A DNA stretch of 64,000 bases from Enterobacter chuandaensis. Lineage in GTDB: Bacteria; Pseudomonadota; Gammaproteobacteria; Enterobacterales; Enterobacteriaceae. This document shows positions 55,633 through 64,000 of this stretch, in pieces. Where the stretch lies: the NCBI RefSeq assembly GCF_003594915.1, contig NZ_QZCS01000003.1, forward strand, positions 1-64,000, written 5' to 3'. A program made the position numbers and the translations under genes. The notes beneath the pieces were generated by a model that worked only from the letters and a program-made list of their open reading frames with translations, ran no database searches and was not told where the DNA came from. Position 1 is the first letter of the stretch. Each line of letters begins with the position of its first letter.

Positions 55633-56394
55633 TGCTTCCAGCAGCAGTAGATCCATCAGCAGCACCAGATTCGACTCAAACGACGTCACCCCCGCGGCTT
55701 CGGCGGCGAAGTGTACCGCTTCGTCATACAGCGCAAAGTGCACGTCCGCCATGCCCGCCAGCGTATTGGCCGAGGCGCGGGTAAAGGCGACGATCGTCAT
55801 GCCGACGTTTTTGGCAATCCGCGCTTTATCCAGCACCTGCTCCGTTTCGCCGCTGCGCGAAACGGCGATAAACACCTGATAGCGGGCGGCATTGCTGAGG
55901 AAAATATTCCGGCTGTCCCCCGGCCCGGAGATGAACGCCGTTTTACCCAGCACCTGCAGCTTCTTGGTCAGGTACTCCGCAAAGAGATAGGAAAAACCGG
56001 CCCCGTAGAGAAAAAAGCTCTCTTTCTGGCGCAGCAGGTCGGCAAATTGCTGGCGCTTCTCCTGCGTGACCCACTGGAAGGTGTGCTGATAGTTGGCGAT
56101 AAACTGATTAAACAGCGCCGGAAGTTCAGGAAGCGACTGCTCCTGAGCGGCAATATGCGGCGTGTCGGAGAGCAACTGCTTGCAGTGCCAGATAAACTCG
56201 CTAAAGCCGCTGAACCCCAGCTTCTGACACAGCCGCATGATGGTGGCGGTCGAAACAAAGGTCGCCTGCGCCAGCTCGCGCACCGTGATGTTGCCCACCA
56301 GCAGCGGATGCTCCGTGAGGTGGGCGAGGACGCGATACTCCGCGCGGGTCAGCGATGCCCCGCGCGTTAACAGCGTGGCCAGGCGGTTATCCAT
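55624..56394 (-). CDS. MurR/RpiR family transcriptional regulator
   Basis: Sugar-responsive regulator of 256 residues: an N-terminal HTH_6 domain (about 1-75; recognition region ATFVSTATIMRLCQKLGFSGF) and a SIS domain (about 110-240; motif FLYGAGFSYLFAEYL). The ATG at 56394 shares its A with the sseA stop TAA, implying translational coupling. The frame opens upstream inside sseA, but this ATG yields the expected family start. It most likely regulates the nearby GH4/PTS genes; the inducer would be a phospho-sugar. Confidence 0.87.
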   Translation of the reverse strand: MDNRLATLLTRGASLTRAEYRVLAHLTEHPLLVGNITVRELAQATFVSTATIMRLCQKLGFSGFSEFIWHCKQLLSDTPHIAAQEQSLPELPALFNQFIANYQHTFQWVTQEKRQQFADLLRQKESFFLYGAGFSYLFAEYLTKKLQVLGKTAFISGPGDSRNIFLSNAARYQVFIAVSRSGETEQVLDKARIAKNVGMTIVAFTRASANTLAGMADVHFALYDEAVHFAAEAAGVTSFESNLVLLMDLLLLEATG

Positions 56395-57239
56395 TATTTC
56401 GCGGGTTCGACAGGCAGATCCTCTCGCGCACCCCATTCGCTCCAGGCGCCGTCGTATAACGTGACGTCGTTCGCGCCGAGCGTAGCGAGCGCCAGGATCA
56501 CCACGCAGGCCGTTACGCCGGAGCCGCAGCTGGCGATAATCGGACGATGTAAATCCACGCCTGCACGGTCAAAAATGGCACGTAATTCATCGGTGGTTTT
56601 CAGCTCGCCCTCAAACACCAAATCGCCCCACGGCACGTTCAGCGCCCCCGGGATATGTCCGCGCTTCAGCCCCGGACGCGGCTCGTCCGCTTGCGCATTA
56701 AAGCGCGGGGCGGGGCGGGCATCGACGATTTGCGCCGTTTTTTCATGGCTCACGACCAGCACGTCGGTCAGACGCTTCACCACGTTAGCGTCGAACGTCG
56801 CGTCGAATTCCCCTTCCGGCAGCGTCACATCGCCCTGCTGAAGCGGCAGTTCGTCGCGCTTCCAGCCCGCCAGCCCGCCCGCCAGAATCGACACTTTTTC
56901 CACGCCAAACTGTTTCAGCATCCACCACGCGCGCGGCGCGGAGAAGAGATTACCTTCATCGTAAACAACAATGTGTTTATCTTTGCTGACGCCCAGCTCG
57001 CGCATCGCCACGGAAAACGCTTCCGGGCGCGGCAGCATGTGCGGCAGGGGAGAGTTGTGATCGGAGAGGGCTTCGATATCAAAAAATACCGCACCCGGCA
57101 GGTGCCCTGCGCGGTATTCACCGGGTACGTCACGATGCTCTTGCCCCGGCGGGGCCATACGCGCGTCAATAATCTGGACTTCCGGATCGTCGCCGTGCTC
57201 AATCAGCCAGTCGGCAGCGACAAAATATGAGGTGGACAT
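56394..57239 (-). CDS. sseA: 3-mercaptopyruvate sulfurtransferase
   Basis: Transfers sulfur from 3-mercaptopyruvate to thiophiles such as cyanide and proteins. The 281 residues form two rhodanese domains, with the catalytic Cys238 in CGSGVTA, the sequence specific to mercaptopyruvate rather than thiosulfate. The ATG at 57239, with GGAGGCAAC upstream, sets the start; the open frame extends 25 codons further. Here it lies 90 bp downstream of a glycosidase gene and one base ahead of a regulator, unlike E. coli. Confidence 0.97.
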   Translation of the reverse strand: MSTSYFVAADWLIEHGDDPEVQIIDARMAPPGQEHRDVPGEYRAGHLPGAVFFDIEALSDHNSPLPHMLPRPEAFSVAMRELGVSKDKHIVVYDEGNLFSAPRAWWMLKQFGVEKVSILAGGLAGWKRDELPLQQGDVTLPEGEFDATFDANVVKRLTDVLVVSHEKTAQIVDARPAPRFNAQADEPRPGLKRGHIPGALNVPWGDLVFEGELKTTDELRAIFDRAGVDLHRPIIASCGSGVTACVVILALATLGANDVTLYDGAWSEWGAREDLPVEPAK

Positions 57240-57329
57240 GGGTTGCCTCCATTCTTTTCCGTAAAAAAGGATTGTCGGTGTTTTTTCTGACACCGACAAG
57301 CAAACCACGTTCAACTCGCGAGCAAGCCC

Positions 57330-58697
57330 CTATTTTTTCACCGTTTCGCCGTCCTGCCAGGCTTTTTGCAGCGCAGGCCAGTAGTCGCGGTTGGCCTCGA
57401 TCATCTCATCCAGAATCGCTTTCGCATGTTCCATGGTCGGCACGGTGCGGTTGAGGGTAAACGCCTGCAGGGCTTTCTCATAGCTGCCTTCTATGGTTGC
57501 TTCCACCAGCAGCTGTTCAGACGCCAGCTGCTGTTGCAGCAGAGTCTGATGGAACAGCGGCACCTGCCCCACGCGCACAGGCTCAGGCCCTTCGGAGGTG
57601 ATATAGGCGGGCACTTCCACCACCGCATCGTACGGTAGATTGGTTATCGCCCCGCGGTTTTCCACCATCACCAGATGCCGTTGGCGCAGGTTAAAGGCCA
57701 GCGAGCAGGCGACATCGACGATAAACTCGCCGTGGACGCCCACGTGGAAGGCATCCGGTAAAATCCCGGTGCGCTTGTACTCTTCAGCAGCGGCAAAAAG
57801 TTTTTTCTCACGCCCGTTCATCACTTCATTGGCGCGGGTATAGTCCGGGTTCTGATGCTCCACAATCTGGTTCGGCATCAGGTAATACTGCAGATACGGG
57901 TTCGGCAGATACTCCGGGAAGTTGTCCATGATTGGCTTAATGTTGCGCCAGGTTTTCACCCAGGAGGGATCGGAATGCTGCGGGTCGGTTTTGGCGGCAT
58001 CCTCCGTCAGCAGGCCAAACTTCGCGATATGCTTACGCAGCTCCGGCAGCTTGTCTTCGCCGTCCACCAGCACACGGGTAAACCAGCCGAAGTGGTTCAG
58101 GCCGAAGTAGTCCACCTCCAGTTTGCGACGATCGACACCCAGAATGGCGCCCATATTGCGCATCGCAGCCACCGGCATATCGCAGATGTTCAGCACGCGA
58201 GCGTCCGGACGCAGGCGGCGCACGCCCTCCGCGACGATCGCCGCCGGGTTGGAGTAGTTCACGATCCAGGCTTTCTCATGCGCGTAGCGATCCACCAGAT
58301 CGATAAGCTCGACCATCGGCAGGATCGTGCGCAGTCCGTATGCCAGCCCGCCCGGTCCGCAGGTTTCCTGGCCGACCACGCCGTGACGCAGCGGGATCTT
58401 TTCATCCTGCTCGCGCATCTTGTACTGGCCGACGCGCATCTGGGCGAAGACGAAATGCGCGCCGCTGAACGCCACTTCCGGATCGCTGGTGACGGTAAAT
58501 TTGATGCTCTGGCTGTGGTCGCGAATCACTTTCTCAACCACCGGCGCAATGGTGTTCTGACGCGCCTCGTCGATGTCATAGAGGCGGATTTCGGCCAGCG
58601 GGAAATCCTGCAGGCGCACCATCAGGCTTTTTACAATGCCCGGCGTGTAGGTGCTGCCGCCGCCGGCAATCGACAAAATGAATGGGGGTGTAAACAT
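57330..58697 (-). CDS. Glycoside hydrolase family 4 6-phospho-alpha-glucosidase (AglB/MalH type)
   Basis: NAD- and Mn-dependent hydrolase of 455 residues that cleaves a phosphorylated disaccharide after PTS import. The Rossmann motif SIAGGGSTYTPG lies at 9-20; the metal site has Cys172-Asp-Met-Pro175. The CDMP motif, rather than CN(V/S)P, is the mark of alpha-specific members. NYSNPAAI at 147-154 is the family signature. It resembles the Klebsiella AglB protein. The gene follows the EIICB gene by 12 bp. The exact glucoside is not decided by sequence. Confidence 0.9.
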   Translation of the reverse strand: MFTPPFILSIAGGGSTYTPGIVKSLMVRLQDFPLAEIRLYDIDEARQNTIAPVVEKVIRDHSQSIKFTVTSDPEVAFSGAHFVFAQMRVGQYKMREQDEKIPLRHGVVGQETCGPGGLAYGLRTILPMVELIDLVDRYAHEKAWIVNYSNPAAIVAEGVRRLRPDARVLNICDMPVAAMRNMGAILGVDRRKLEVDYFGLNHFGWFTRVLVDGEDKLPELRKHIAKFGLLTEDAAKTDPQHSDPSWVKTWRNIKPIMDNFPEYLPNPYLQYYLMPNQIVEHQNPDYTRANEVMNGREKKLFAAAEEYKRTGILPDAFHVGVHGEFIVDVACSLAFNLRQRHLVMVENRGAITNLPYDAVVEVPAYITSEGPEPVRVGQVPLFHQTLLQQQLASEQLLVEATIEGSYEKALQAFTLNRTVPTMEHAKAILDEMIEANRDYWPALQKAWQDGETVKK

Positions 58698-58709
58698 CTT
58701 TAGCTCCTT

Positions 58710-60254
58710 TCAGAGAAACGTCTCAACGGCTTCTCGCATTTTTTTGACATGCAGCCCGTAGACCACCTGAACGTTGTTACCTTGTTTGATAATCCCTTTC
58801 GCGCCGGTTGCCTTCAGGCGTGGTTCGTCGATGATGTCAACGTCCTTCACCGTGACGCGTAAGCGGGTGTAGCAGTTATCCACCACCTCTATATTTTCCC
58901 GTCCGCCCAGCCCGACGACGATGGATTCACCCAGCCCGTCGTTATTGCCCTTCGCCTGGTACTCCTGCTTGCTGTAAAGGCGCGTCTCCTGGTCCTCATC
59001 CTCACGTCCGGGCGTTTTCATGTTGAAGCGCAGGATCAGGAAGCGGAACACCACGAAGTAGAGGGCGAACATGATCAGCCCGACCACGATGTACATCGGC
59101 CAGTTGGACTTCTCCGTACCGAGCGGCAGGTTGTAGAGGATGAAATCGATAATCCCGTTGGCGCCGATGGCGTGAACGCCCAGCAGCGAGAACAGCATCA
59201 TGCCGATGCCGGTCAGCACTGCATGCACCACGAACAGCAGCGGGGCGACGAACAGGAAGGAGAACTCAATCGGCTCGGTCACACCCACCAGCAGCGAGGT
59301 CAGTGCCGCCGGGATCAAAATCGCTTTCGCAATGGCTTTACGCTCCGGCTTTGCGGTCATGTACATCGCCAGCGCGGCGGCAGGCAGACCGAACATCTTG
59401 CTGATGCCGCGTGCATCCCAGACTACGGTGCTGCTGAGCTGCTTCACCTCCGGGCAGGCCATCTCGGCGAAGTAGATATTGCGGGCGCCCTGATAGGTTG
59501 CGCCGCACACCTCCTGCGTGCCGCCCAGTTCGGTATAGAGGAACGGCGTATAAACCAGATGGTGCAGGCCGGTTGGCACCAGAATGCGTTCAAGAAAACC
59601 GTAGATCGCCACGCCAAACGGCCCGGAGCCTTTGATAGCCAGCGCCAGGGTGCTAATACCGTGCTGGGCAAACGGCCACAGTTCGCTCATTACCACGCCG
59701 AGCAGCATAGAGACGGGCAACATGACGATGGCGACAAAACAGTGGCCGGAGTAAATCGCCATCGCGCCGTTAAACTGTACGCCGGAGTATTTGTTGTACA
59801 GATATCCCGACAGCGCACCGGTGAGGATCCCCGCAAAGACCCCCATCTCCAGCACCTGCACGCCCAGCACCATGCTTTGCCCGGCGGCTTTCATCTGGTC
59901 AGCCGGGGCCAGTTCGCCCTGCAGCTGCAGCGTCACATTCATGGCATTAATGAACACCACGAAGGTCACCAGACCAATCAGCGCCGCGTAGCCTTTATCG
60001 CGCGTCGCCAGACCAATTGGGATCCCGACGGCAAACACCAGCGCCAGGTTGACCAGCACCGACACGGCAGATTTCGCGATAAGTTGACCAATATGCTGAA
60101 TCAGAGGATGGCCCAGAAACGGCAGGTATTCTGCGAGATTACCGTTACCCAGCACGTTACCAAAGGCGATAAACAGACCGACGATCGGTAAGATAAGTAC
60201 CGGTCCATACAATGATTTTCCGAAATTTTGTAGGGCGTTCACGGCTCGTTTCAT
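58710..60254 (-). CDS. PTS alpha-glucoside/maltose-type EIICB component
   Basis: Membrane phosphotransferase permease of 514 residues in the glucose/maltose/alpha-glucoside family. The EIIC domain (about 1-410) has about ten hydrophobic segments and the conserved GVTEPIEFSFLF near 320. The EIIB domain (about 435-514) has the phosphocysteine Cys461 in DNCYTRLRV. No EIIA is encoded, so Crr would supply phosphate. The frame opens nine codons earlier; the ATG at 60254 with GAGAGAAA upstream is preferred. It starts the minus-strand sugar operon. Confidence 0.9.
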   Translation of the reverse strand: MKRAVNALQNFGKSLYGPVLILPIVGLFIAFGNVLGNGNLAEYLPFLGHPLIQHIGQLIAKSAVSVLVNLALVFAVGIPIGLATRDKGYAALIGLVTFVVFINAMNVTLQLQGELAPADQMKAAGQSMVLGVQVLEMGVFAGILTGALSGYLYNKYSGVQFNGAMAIYSGHCFVAIVMLPVSMLLGVVMSELWPFAQHGISTLALAIKGSGPFGVAIYGFLERILVPTGLHHLVYTPFLYTELGGTQEVCGATYQGARNIYFAEMACPEVKQLSSTVVWDARGISKMFGLPAAALAMYMTAKPERKAIAKAILIPAALTSLLVGVTEPIEFSFLFVAPLLFVVHAVLTGIGMMLFSLLGVHAIGANGIIDFILYNLPLGTEKSNWPMYIVVGLIMFALYFVVFRFLILRFNMKTPGREDEDQETRLYSKQEYQAKGNNDGLGESIVVGLGGRENIEVVDNCYTRLRVTVKDVDIIDEPRLKATGAKGIIKQGNNVQVVYGLHVKKMREAVETFL

Positions 60255-60341
60255 GGCTTTCTCTCTTATTGAACCGCGCACTCGGGGTGCGTCATGGTCA
60301 TAAAACTAGCAGCCCTCAGACGAGTTTATCCACCTATCTTC

Positions 60342-60356
60342 TTGTTTTAAAAACAA
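60342..60356. promoter_or_regulatory. Operator-like palindrome upstream of the EIICB gene
   Basis: TTGTTTTAAAAACAA is a 15-bp palindrome 88 bp upstream of the EIICB start, in the 287-bp gap divergent from yfhM. It is a plausible site for the RpiR-family regulator. Two TGTGA half-sites nearby (around 60376 and 60391) could reflect CRP but lack good partners. Confidence 0.45.
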
Positions 60357-60541
60357 ATGACGTGAAAGGTAACATGTGACGTTATGGGCTGTGATCGCGG
60401 TTCCATCCCGGTGTAACGGTGTGATGCCATTCTGCGAGGCGCTTTCCAGATCCTAAAAATGGACTTTTTGTATTAACGAAACTTGCGGATAATACTTATC
60501 CGGACGACGACCAACAGGCCTCCTCAGGCCAGGGACAAAGG

Positions 60542-63500
60542 ATGAAACCGTTTCGCTTAGCCGCGATCTCACTCGCGCTGCTCACTACGTTTACGCTTGT
60601 CGGCTGTGATAATAGCGACGATAAGCCCCAGGCTGCGGCTCCCGCGGCATCCACCGCATCAACACCGAAGGCCGCGGAAAAGCCCAATGCTGAAACGCTG
60701 GCTAAACTGGCCGCCCAGAGTCAGGGGAAAGCGCTGACCCTGCTGGATGCCTCTGAAGTTCAGCTCGACGGTGCCGCCACGCTGGTGCTGACCTTCTCTG
60801 TACCGCTGGATCCCGATCAGGATTTCGCCAAAACGGTGCATGTCGTGGATAAAAAAAGCGGCAAAGTTGACGGGGCGTGGGAGCTTGCGCCCAATCTGAA
60901 AGAGCTGCGCCTGCGTCATCTGGAGCCTAACCGTAATCTGGTCGTCACCGTTGAACGCGGCCTGAAGGCGTTGAATAAGGCGACCTTTGGCATTGATTAT
61001 GAAAAAGCCCTGACCACGCGAGATATAGAGCCGACGGTCGGCTTTGCCAGCCGCGGCTCGCTGCTGCCGGGCAAGGTGGTGGAAGGTCTGCCGGTGATGG
61101 CGCTTAACGTCAACAATGTGGACGTCAATTTCTACCGCGTGAAGCCGGAGTCGCTGGCCTCGTTTGTCAGCCAGTGGGAGTACCGTAACTCGCTGACCAA
61201 CTGGGAATCTGACAATCTGCTGAAGATGGCGGAACTGGTCTACACCGGCCGCTTCGATCTCAACCCGGCGCGCAACACGCGTGAAAAATTGCTCCTGCCG
61301 CTCAAAGATATCAAGCCGCTCCAGCAGTCTGGCGTCTACATTGCGGTGATGAATCAGGCCGGGCATTACAGCTACAGCAATGCCGCAACGCTCTTTACCC
61401 TGAGCGATATCGGTTTGTCCGCTCACCGCTATCATAACCGGCTGGACATTTTCACCCAGAGTCTGGAAAACGGTGCGGCGCAGTCCGGTGTCACCGTCAC
61501 GCTGCTGAATGACAAGGGCCAGACCCTCGCCGAAGCCAACAGCGACGCCGACGGTCATGCGAAGCTTGAAACCGATAAAGAAGCCGCGCTTATTCTGGCC
61601 AGCAAAGACGGCCAGACCACGCTGCTCGATCTCAAGCTTCCAGCGCTCGACCTGGCGGAGTTCGATATCGCCGGTAGCCCTGGCTACAGCAAACAGTTCT
61701 TTATGTTTGGCCCGCGCGATCTCTATCGTCCGGGTGAAACGGTGATCCTCAACGGCCTGCTGCGCGACAGCGACGGAAAACCGCTTCCCGACCAGCCCGT
61801 CAAACTTGACGTGCTGCGCCCGGACGGCCAGGTCGCGCGCACGATCGTTGTACAGCCTGAGAACGGTCTCTATCGCTTCAACTACCCGCTTGATAGCGGC
61901 GCGCAGACCGGCATGTGGCATATTCGTGCCAACACGGGCGATAACCAGCAGCGCATGTGGGATTTCCACGTCGAAGATTTCATGCCTGAACGCATGGCGC
62001 TGAACCTGACGGCAGAAAAAGCACCGGTTTCCCCACAGGATGATGTGGACTTTAACGTCGTGGGCTACTACCTCTACGGCGCACCTGCCAACGGCAACTC
62101 GCTGCAGGGCCAGCTTTTCCTGCGTCCGTTGCGTGAGGCGGTTGCTGCGCTACCGGGCTTCCAGTTTGGTGATATCGCCGAGGAAAACCTGAGCCGTAGC
62201 CTGGACGAAGTGCAGCTTACGCTGGACGAGCAGGGACGTGGCCAGGTCACCACCGAAAGTCAGTGGAAAGAGGTACACTCTCCATTGCAGCTGATCCTGC
62301 AGGCCAGCCTGCTGGAATCCGGCGGTCGTCCGGTGACGCGTCGTGCCGAGCAGGCTATCTGGCCGGCGGCGGAGCTGCCGGGTATCCGCCCTCAGTTCGC
62401 CAGTAAAGCCGTGTACGACTACCGCACCGATACCACCGTCAACCAGCCGATTGTCGACGAGAACGGCAACGCCAGCTTTGACATCGTCTATGCCGATGCC
62501 AGCGGCGCGAAAAAAGCGGTGTCCGGTTTGCAGGTTCGCCTGATTCGCGAACGCCGTGACTACTTCTGGAACTGGTCTGAGAGCGAAGGCTGGCAGTCTC
62601 AGTTCGATCAAAAAGATCTGATTGAGGGCGAGCAGGAGCTTAGCCTCAAGGCAGATGAAACCGGTAAAGTCACCTTTCCAGTGGAGTGGGGCTCATACCG
62701 TCTGGAAGTGAAAGCGCCTGATGAGATGGTCAGCAGCGTGCGCTTCTGGGCAGGTTACAGCTGGCAGGATAACAGCGACGGCACGGGTGCGGCGCGTCCT
62801 GACCGCGTGACGCTGAAACTGGATAAGCCAGCCTATCAGCCAGGCGATACCATAAACCTGCACATTGCAGCGCCAGCCGCAGGCAAGGGCTATGCCATGA
62901 TCGAATCCAGCGAAGGGCCGCTGTGGTGGAAAGAGATCGACGTGCCGGCAAACGGTCTGGATCTCTCCATTCCGGTGGATAAAGCCTGGAAACGTCACGA
63001 TCTCTACCTCAGCACGCTGGTGGTTCGTCCTGGCGATAAATCCAAATCCGCCACGCCAAAACGCGCGGTCGGCCTGCTGCATTTGCCGATGGGGGATGAA
63101 AATCGTCGCCTGAACATTGCGCTGGATAACCCACAGAAAATGCGTCCGAATCAGACGCTTTCTGTGAAAGTTAAAGCCAGCGTGAAAGAGGGGGCGGTTC
63201 CGCAGAAAGTGAACGTCCTGGTCTCGGCGGTGGACAGCGGCGTGCTGAATATTACCGATTACGTCACGCCGGATCCGTGGCAGGCTTTCTTCGGTCAGAA
63301 GCGTTACGGCGCGGATATCTACGATATCTACGGCCAGGTCATTGAAGGGCAGGGTCGTATGGCCGCGCTGCGTTTCGGTGGTGACGGCGATGAACTCAAG
63401 CGCGGCGGCAAACCGCCGGTGAACCACGTCACCATTATTGCCCAGCAGGCGCAGCCGGTTACGCTGGATGCCAACGGTGAAGGCACCGTTACGCTGCCGA

Positions 63501-64000
63501 TTGGTGATTTCAACGGCGAGCTGCGTCTGATGGCGCAGGCCTGGACGGAAGATGATTTCGGCAGCAGCGAAAGTAAGGTTGTAGTGGCCGCGCCGGTTAT
63601 TACCGAGCTTAATACGCCGCGCTTCCTGGCAAGTGGAGATACCTCACGGTTGACGCTGGATCTCACTAACCTGACCGACAAACCGCAAACGCTGAACGTC
63701 GCCCTGAGCGCGACAGGCAAACTGTCACTGGAAGGCGCACAGCCGCAGCCTGTTCAGTTGCCTCCGGGCGCGCGCAGCACCCTGTTTATTCCGGTGCGCG
63801 CGCTGGAGGGGTATGGCGACGGTGAGGTGACGGCGCAGGTTACCGGCCTGGAGCTTCCGGGCGAAACCTTTGCCCCGCAGCAGAAGAGCTGGAAAATCGG
63901 CGTGCGTCCGGCGTTCCCGGCGCAGACGGTAAATACCGGTGCCATGCTGAACCCCGGTGAGTCCTGGATCGCACCGGCGCAGCATATCAACGGTTTCTCT
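60542..64000 (+). CDS. yfhM: Bacterial alpha-2-macroglobulin lipoprotein (ECAM), partial
   Basis: Periplasmic protease-trapping protein, proposed to guard the envelope from foreign proteases and paired with PbpC. The frame runs open to the window edge: 1153 codons of about 1650 in E. coli. The signal peptide ends in lipobox LVGC (Cys22), and the residue after it is Asp, the signal that keeps lipoproteins in the inner membrane. A low-complexity Ala/Pro linker follows, then the repeated macroglobulin domains. The thioester CLEQ motif would lie about 35 residues beyond the edge by alignment to E. coli, so it cannot be checked here. Confidence 0.96.
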   Translation, partial: MKPFRLAAISLALLTTFTLVGCDNSDDKPQAAAPAASTASTPKAAEKPNAETLAKLAAQSQGKALTLLDASEVQLDGAATLVLTFSVPLDPDQDFAKTVHVVDKKSGKVDGAWELAPNLKELRLRHLEPNRNLVVTVERGLKALNKATFGIDYEKALTTRDIEPTVGFASRGSLLPGKVVEGLPVMALNVNNVDVNFYRVKPESLASFVSQWEYRNSLTNWESDNLLKMAELVYTGRFDLNPARNTREKLLLPLKDIKPLQQSGVYIAVMNQAGHYSYSNAATLFTLSDIGLSAHRYHNRLDIFTQSLENGAAQSGVTVTLLNDKGQTLAEANSDADGHAKLETDKEAALILASKDGQTTLLDLKLPALDLAEFDIAGSPGYSKQFFMFGPRDLYRPGETVILNGLLRDSDGKPLPDQPVKLDVLRPDGQVARTIVVQPENGLYRFNYPLDSGAQTGMWHIRANTGDNQQRMWDFHVEDFMPERMALNLTAEKAPVSPQDDVDFNVVGYYLYGAPANGNSLQGQLFLRPLREAVAALPGFQFGDIAEENLSRSLDEVQLTLDEQGRGQVTTESQWKEVHSPLQLILQASLLESGGRPVTRRAEQAIWPAAELPGIRPQFASKAVYDYRTDTTVNQPIVDENGNASFDIVYADASGAKKAVSGLQVRLIRERRDYFWNWSESEGWQSQFDQKDLIEGEQELSLKADETGKVTFPVEWGSYRLEVKAPDEMVSSVRFWAGYSWQDNSDGTGAARPDRVTLKLDKPAYQPGDTINLHIAAPAAGKGYAMIESSEGPLWWKEIDVPANGLDLSIPVDKAWKRHDLYLSTLVVRPGDKSKSATPKRAVGLLHLPMGDENRRLNIALDNPQKMRPNQTLSVKVKASVKEGAVPQKVNVLVSAVDSGVLNITDYVTPDPWQAFFGQKRYGADIYDIYGQVIEGQGRMAALRFGGDGDELKRGGKPPVNHVTIIAQQAQPVTLDANGEGTVTLPIGDFNGELRLMAQAWTEDDFGSSESKVVVAAPVITELNTPRFLASGDTSRLTLDLTNLTDKPQTLNVALSATGKLSLEGAQPQPVQLPPGARSTLFIPVRALEGYGDGEVTAQVTGLELPGETFAPQQKSWKIGVRPAFPAQTVNTGAMLNPGESWIAPAQHINGFS

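Noticed and set aside
60659..61969. Minus-strand open frame of 436 codons opposite yfhM
   Set aside because: Antisense shadow; the plus strand encodes the well-conserved YfhM protein in one unbroken frame.

Overview
The window is a block of enterobacterial core chromosome. Gene content, order and orientation follow the Escherichia coli kgtP-to-yfhM segment almost gene for gene, and protein lengths match their E. coli counterparts. Three things differ from E. coli: a murQ/PTS pair beside yfhH, a ZevAB-like metal-transport pair beside csiE, and a family-4 glycosidase/PTS/RpiR cluster around sseA. Together with the GC-rich third positions these suggest the Enterobacter/Lelliottia/Leclercia/Kosakonia side of the Enterobacteriaceae. 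The genus is inference. No tRNA, rRNA, prophage, insertion sequence or CRISPR array was seen.

Layout. 1-13.8 kb: kgtP, yfiM, pssA, patZ, tapT, trxC, yfiF, ung, grcA, srmB, trmN and nadB, mostly single genes with their own signals (tandem FNR sites and a PdhR-like site at grcA, a NadR box at nadB). 14.1-16.9 kb: the sigma-E operon rpoE-rseA-rseB-rseC behind a sigma-E-type promoter. 17.1-23.6 kb: lepA-lepB, then rnc-era-recO-pdxJ-acpS, with the RNase III processing stem in the rnc leader. 23.6-27.7 kb: yfhL and yfhH, divergent from murQ and a MurNAc-type PTS gene, then pgpC. 27.8-33.9 kb: tadA, mltF (convergent, with a 113-bp overlap) and purL behind a PurR box. 33.9-38.3 kb: three GlrR-type sites, a sigma-54 promoter, the sRNA gene glmY, glrK-qseG-glrR and glnB. 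38.4-47.6 kb: hmp, glyA, yphA, hcaT, csiE, the zevAB-like pair, suhB (boxA in its leader) and trmJ. 47.7-54.7 kb: the whole isc operon iscR-iscS-iscU-iscA-hscB-hscA-fdx-iscX followed by pepB, headed by two abutting IscR-type sites. 54.8-64.0 kb: sseB, then on the minus strand EIICB-GH4-sseA-rpiR, and yfhM, which runs off the right edge.

How the genes work together. Several envelope functions cluster here: RpoE/RseABC stress sensing, LepB signal peptidase, PssA and PgpC phospholipid synthesis, MltF and MurQ murein turnover, and GlmY/GlrKR control of amino-sugar supply. IscS, IscU and their partners supply Fe-S clusters. Several tRNA modification enzymes (TapT, TrmN, TadA, TrmJ, YfiF family) are scattered between them. 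The accessory material is metabolic: two different sugar PTS modules, each with a nearby RpiR-family regulator, and one probable divalent-metal importer. I saw no defence or mobile system. The most unusual organisation is the conserved gene sseA lying inside a sugar-utilisation run and sharing one base with a regulator gene.
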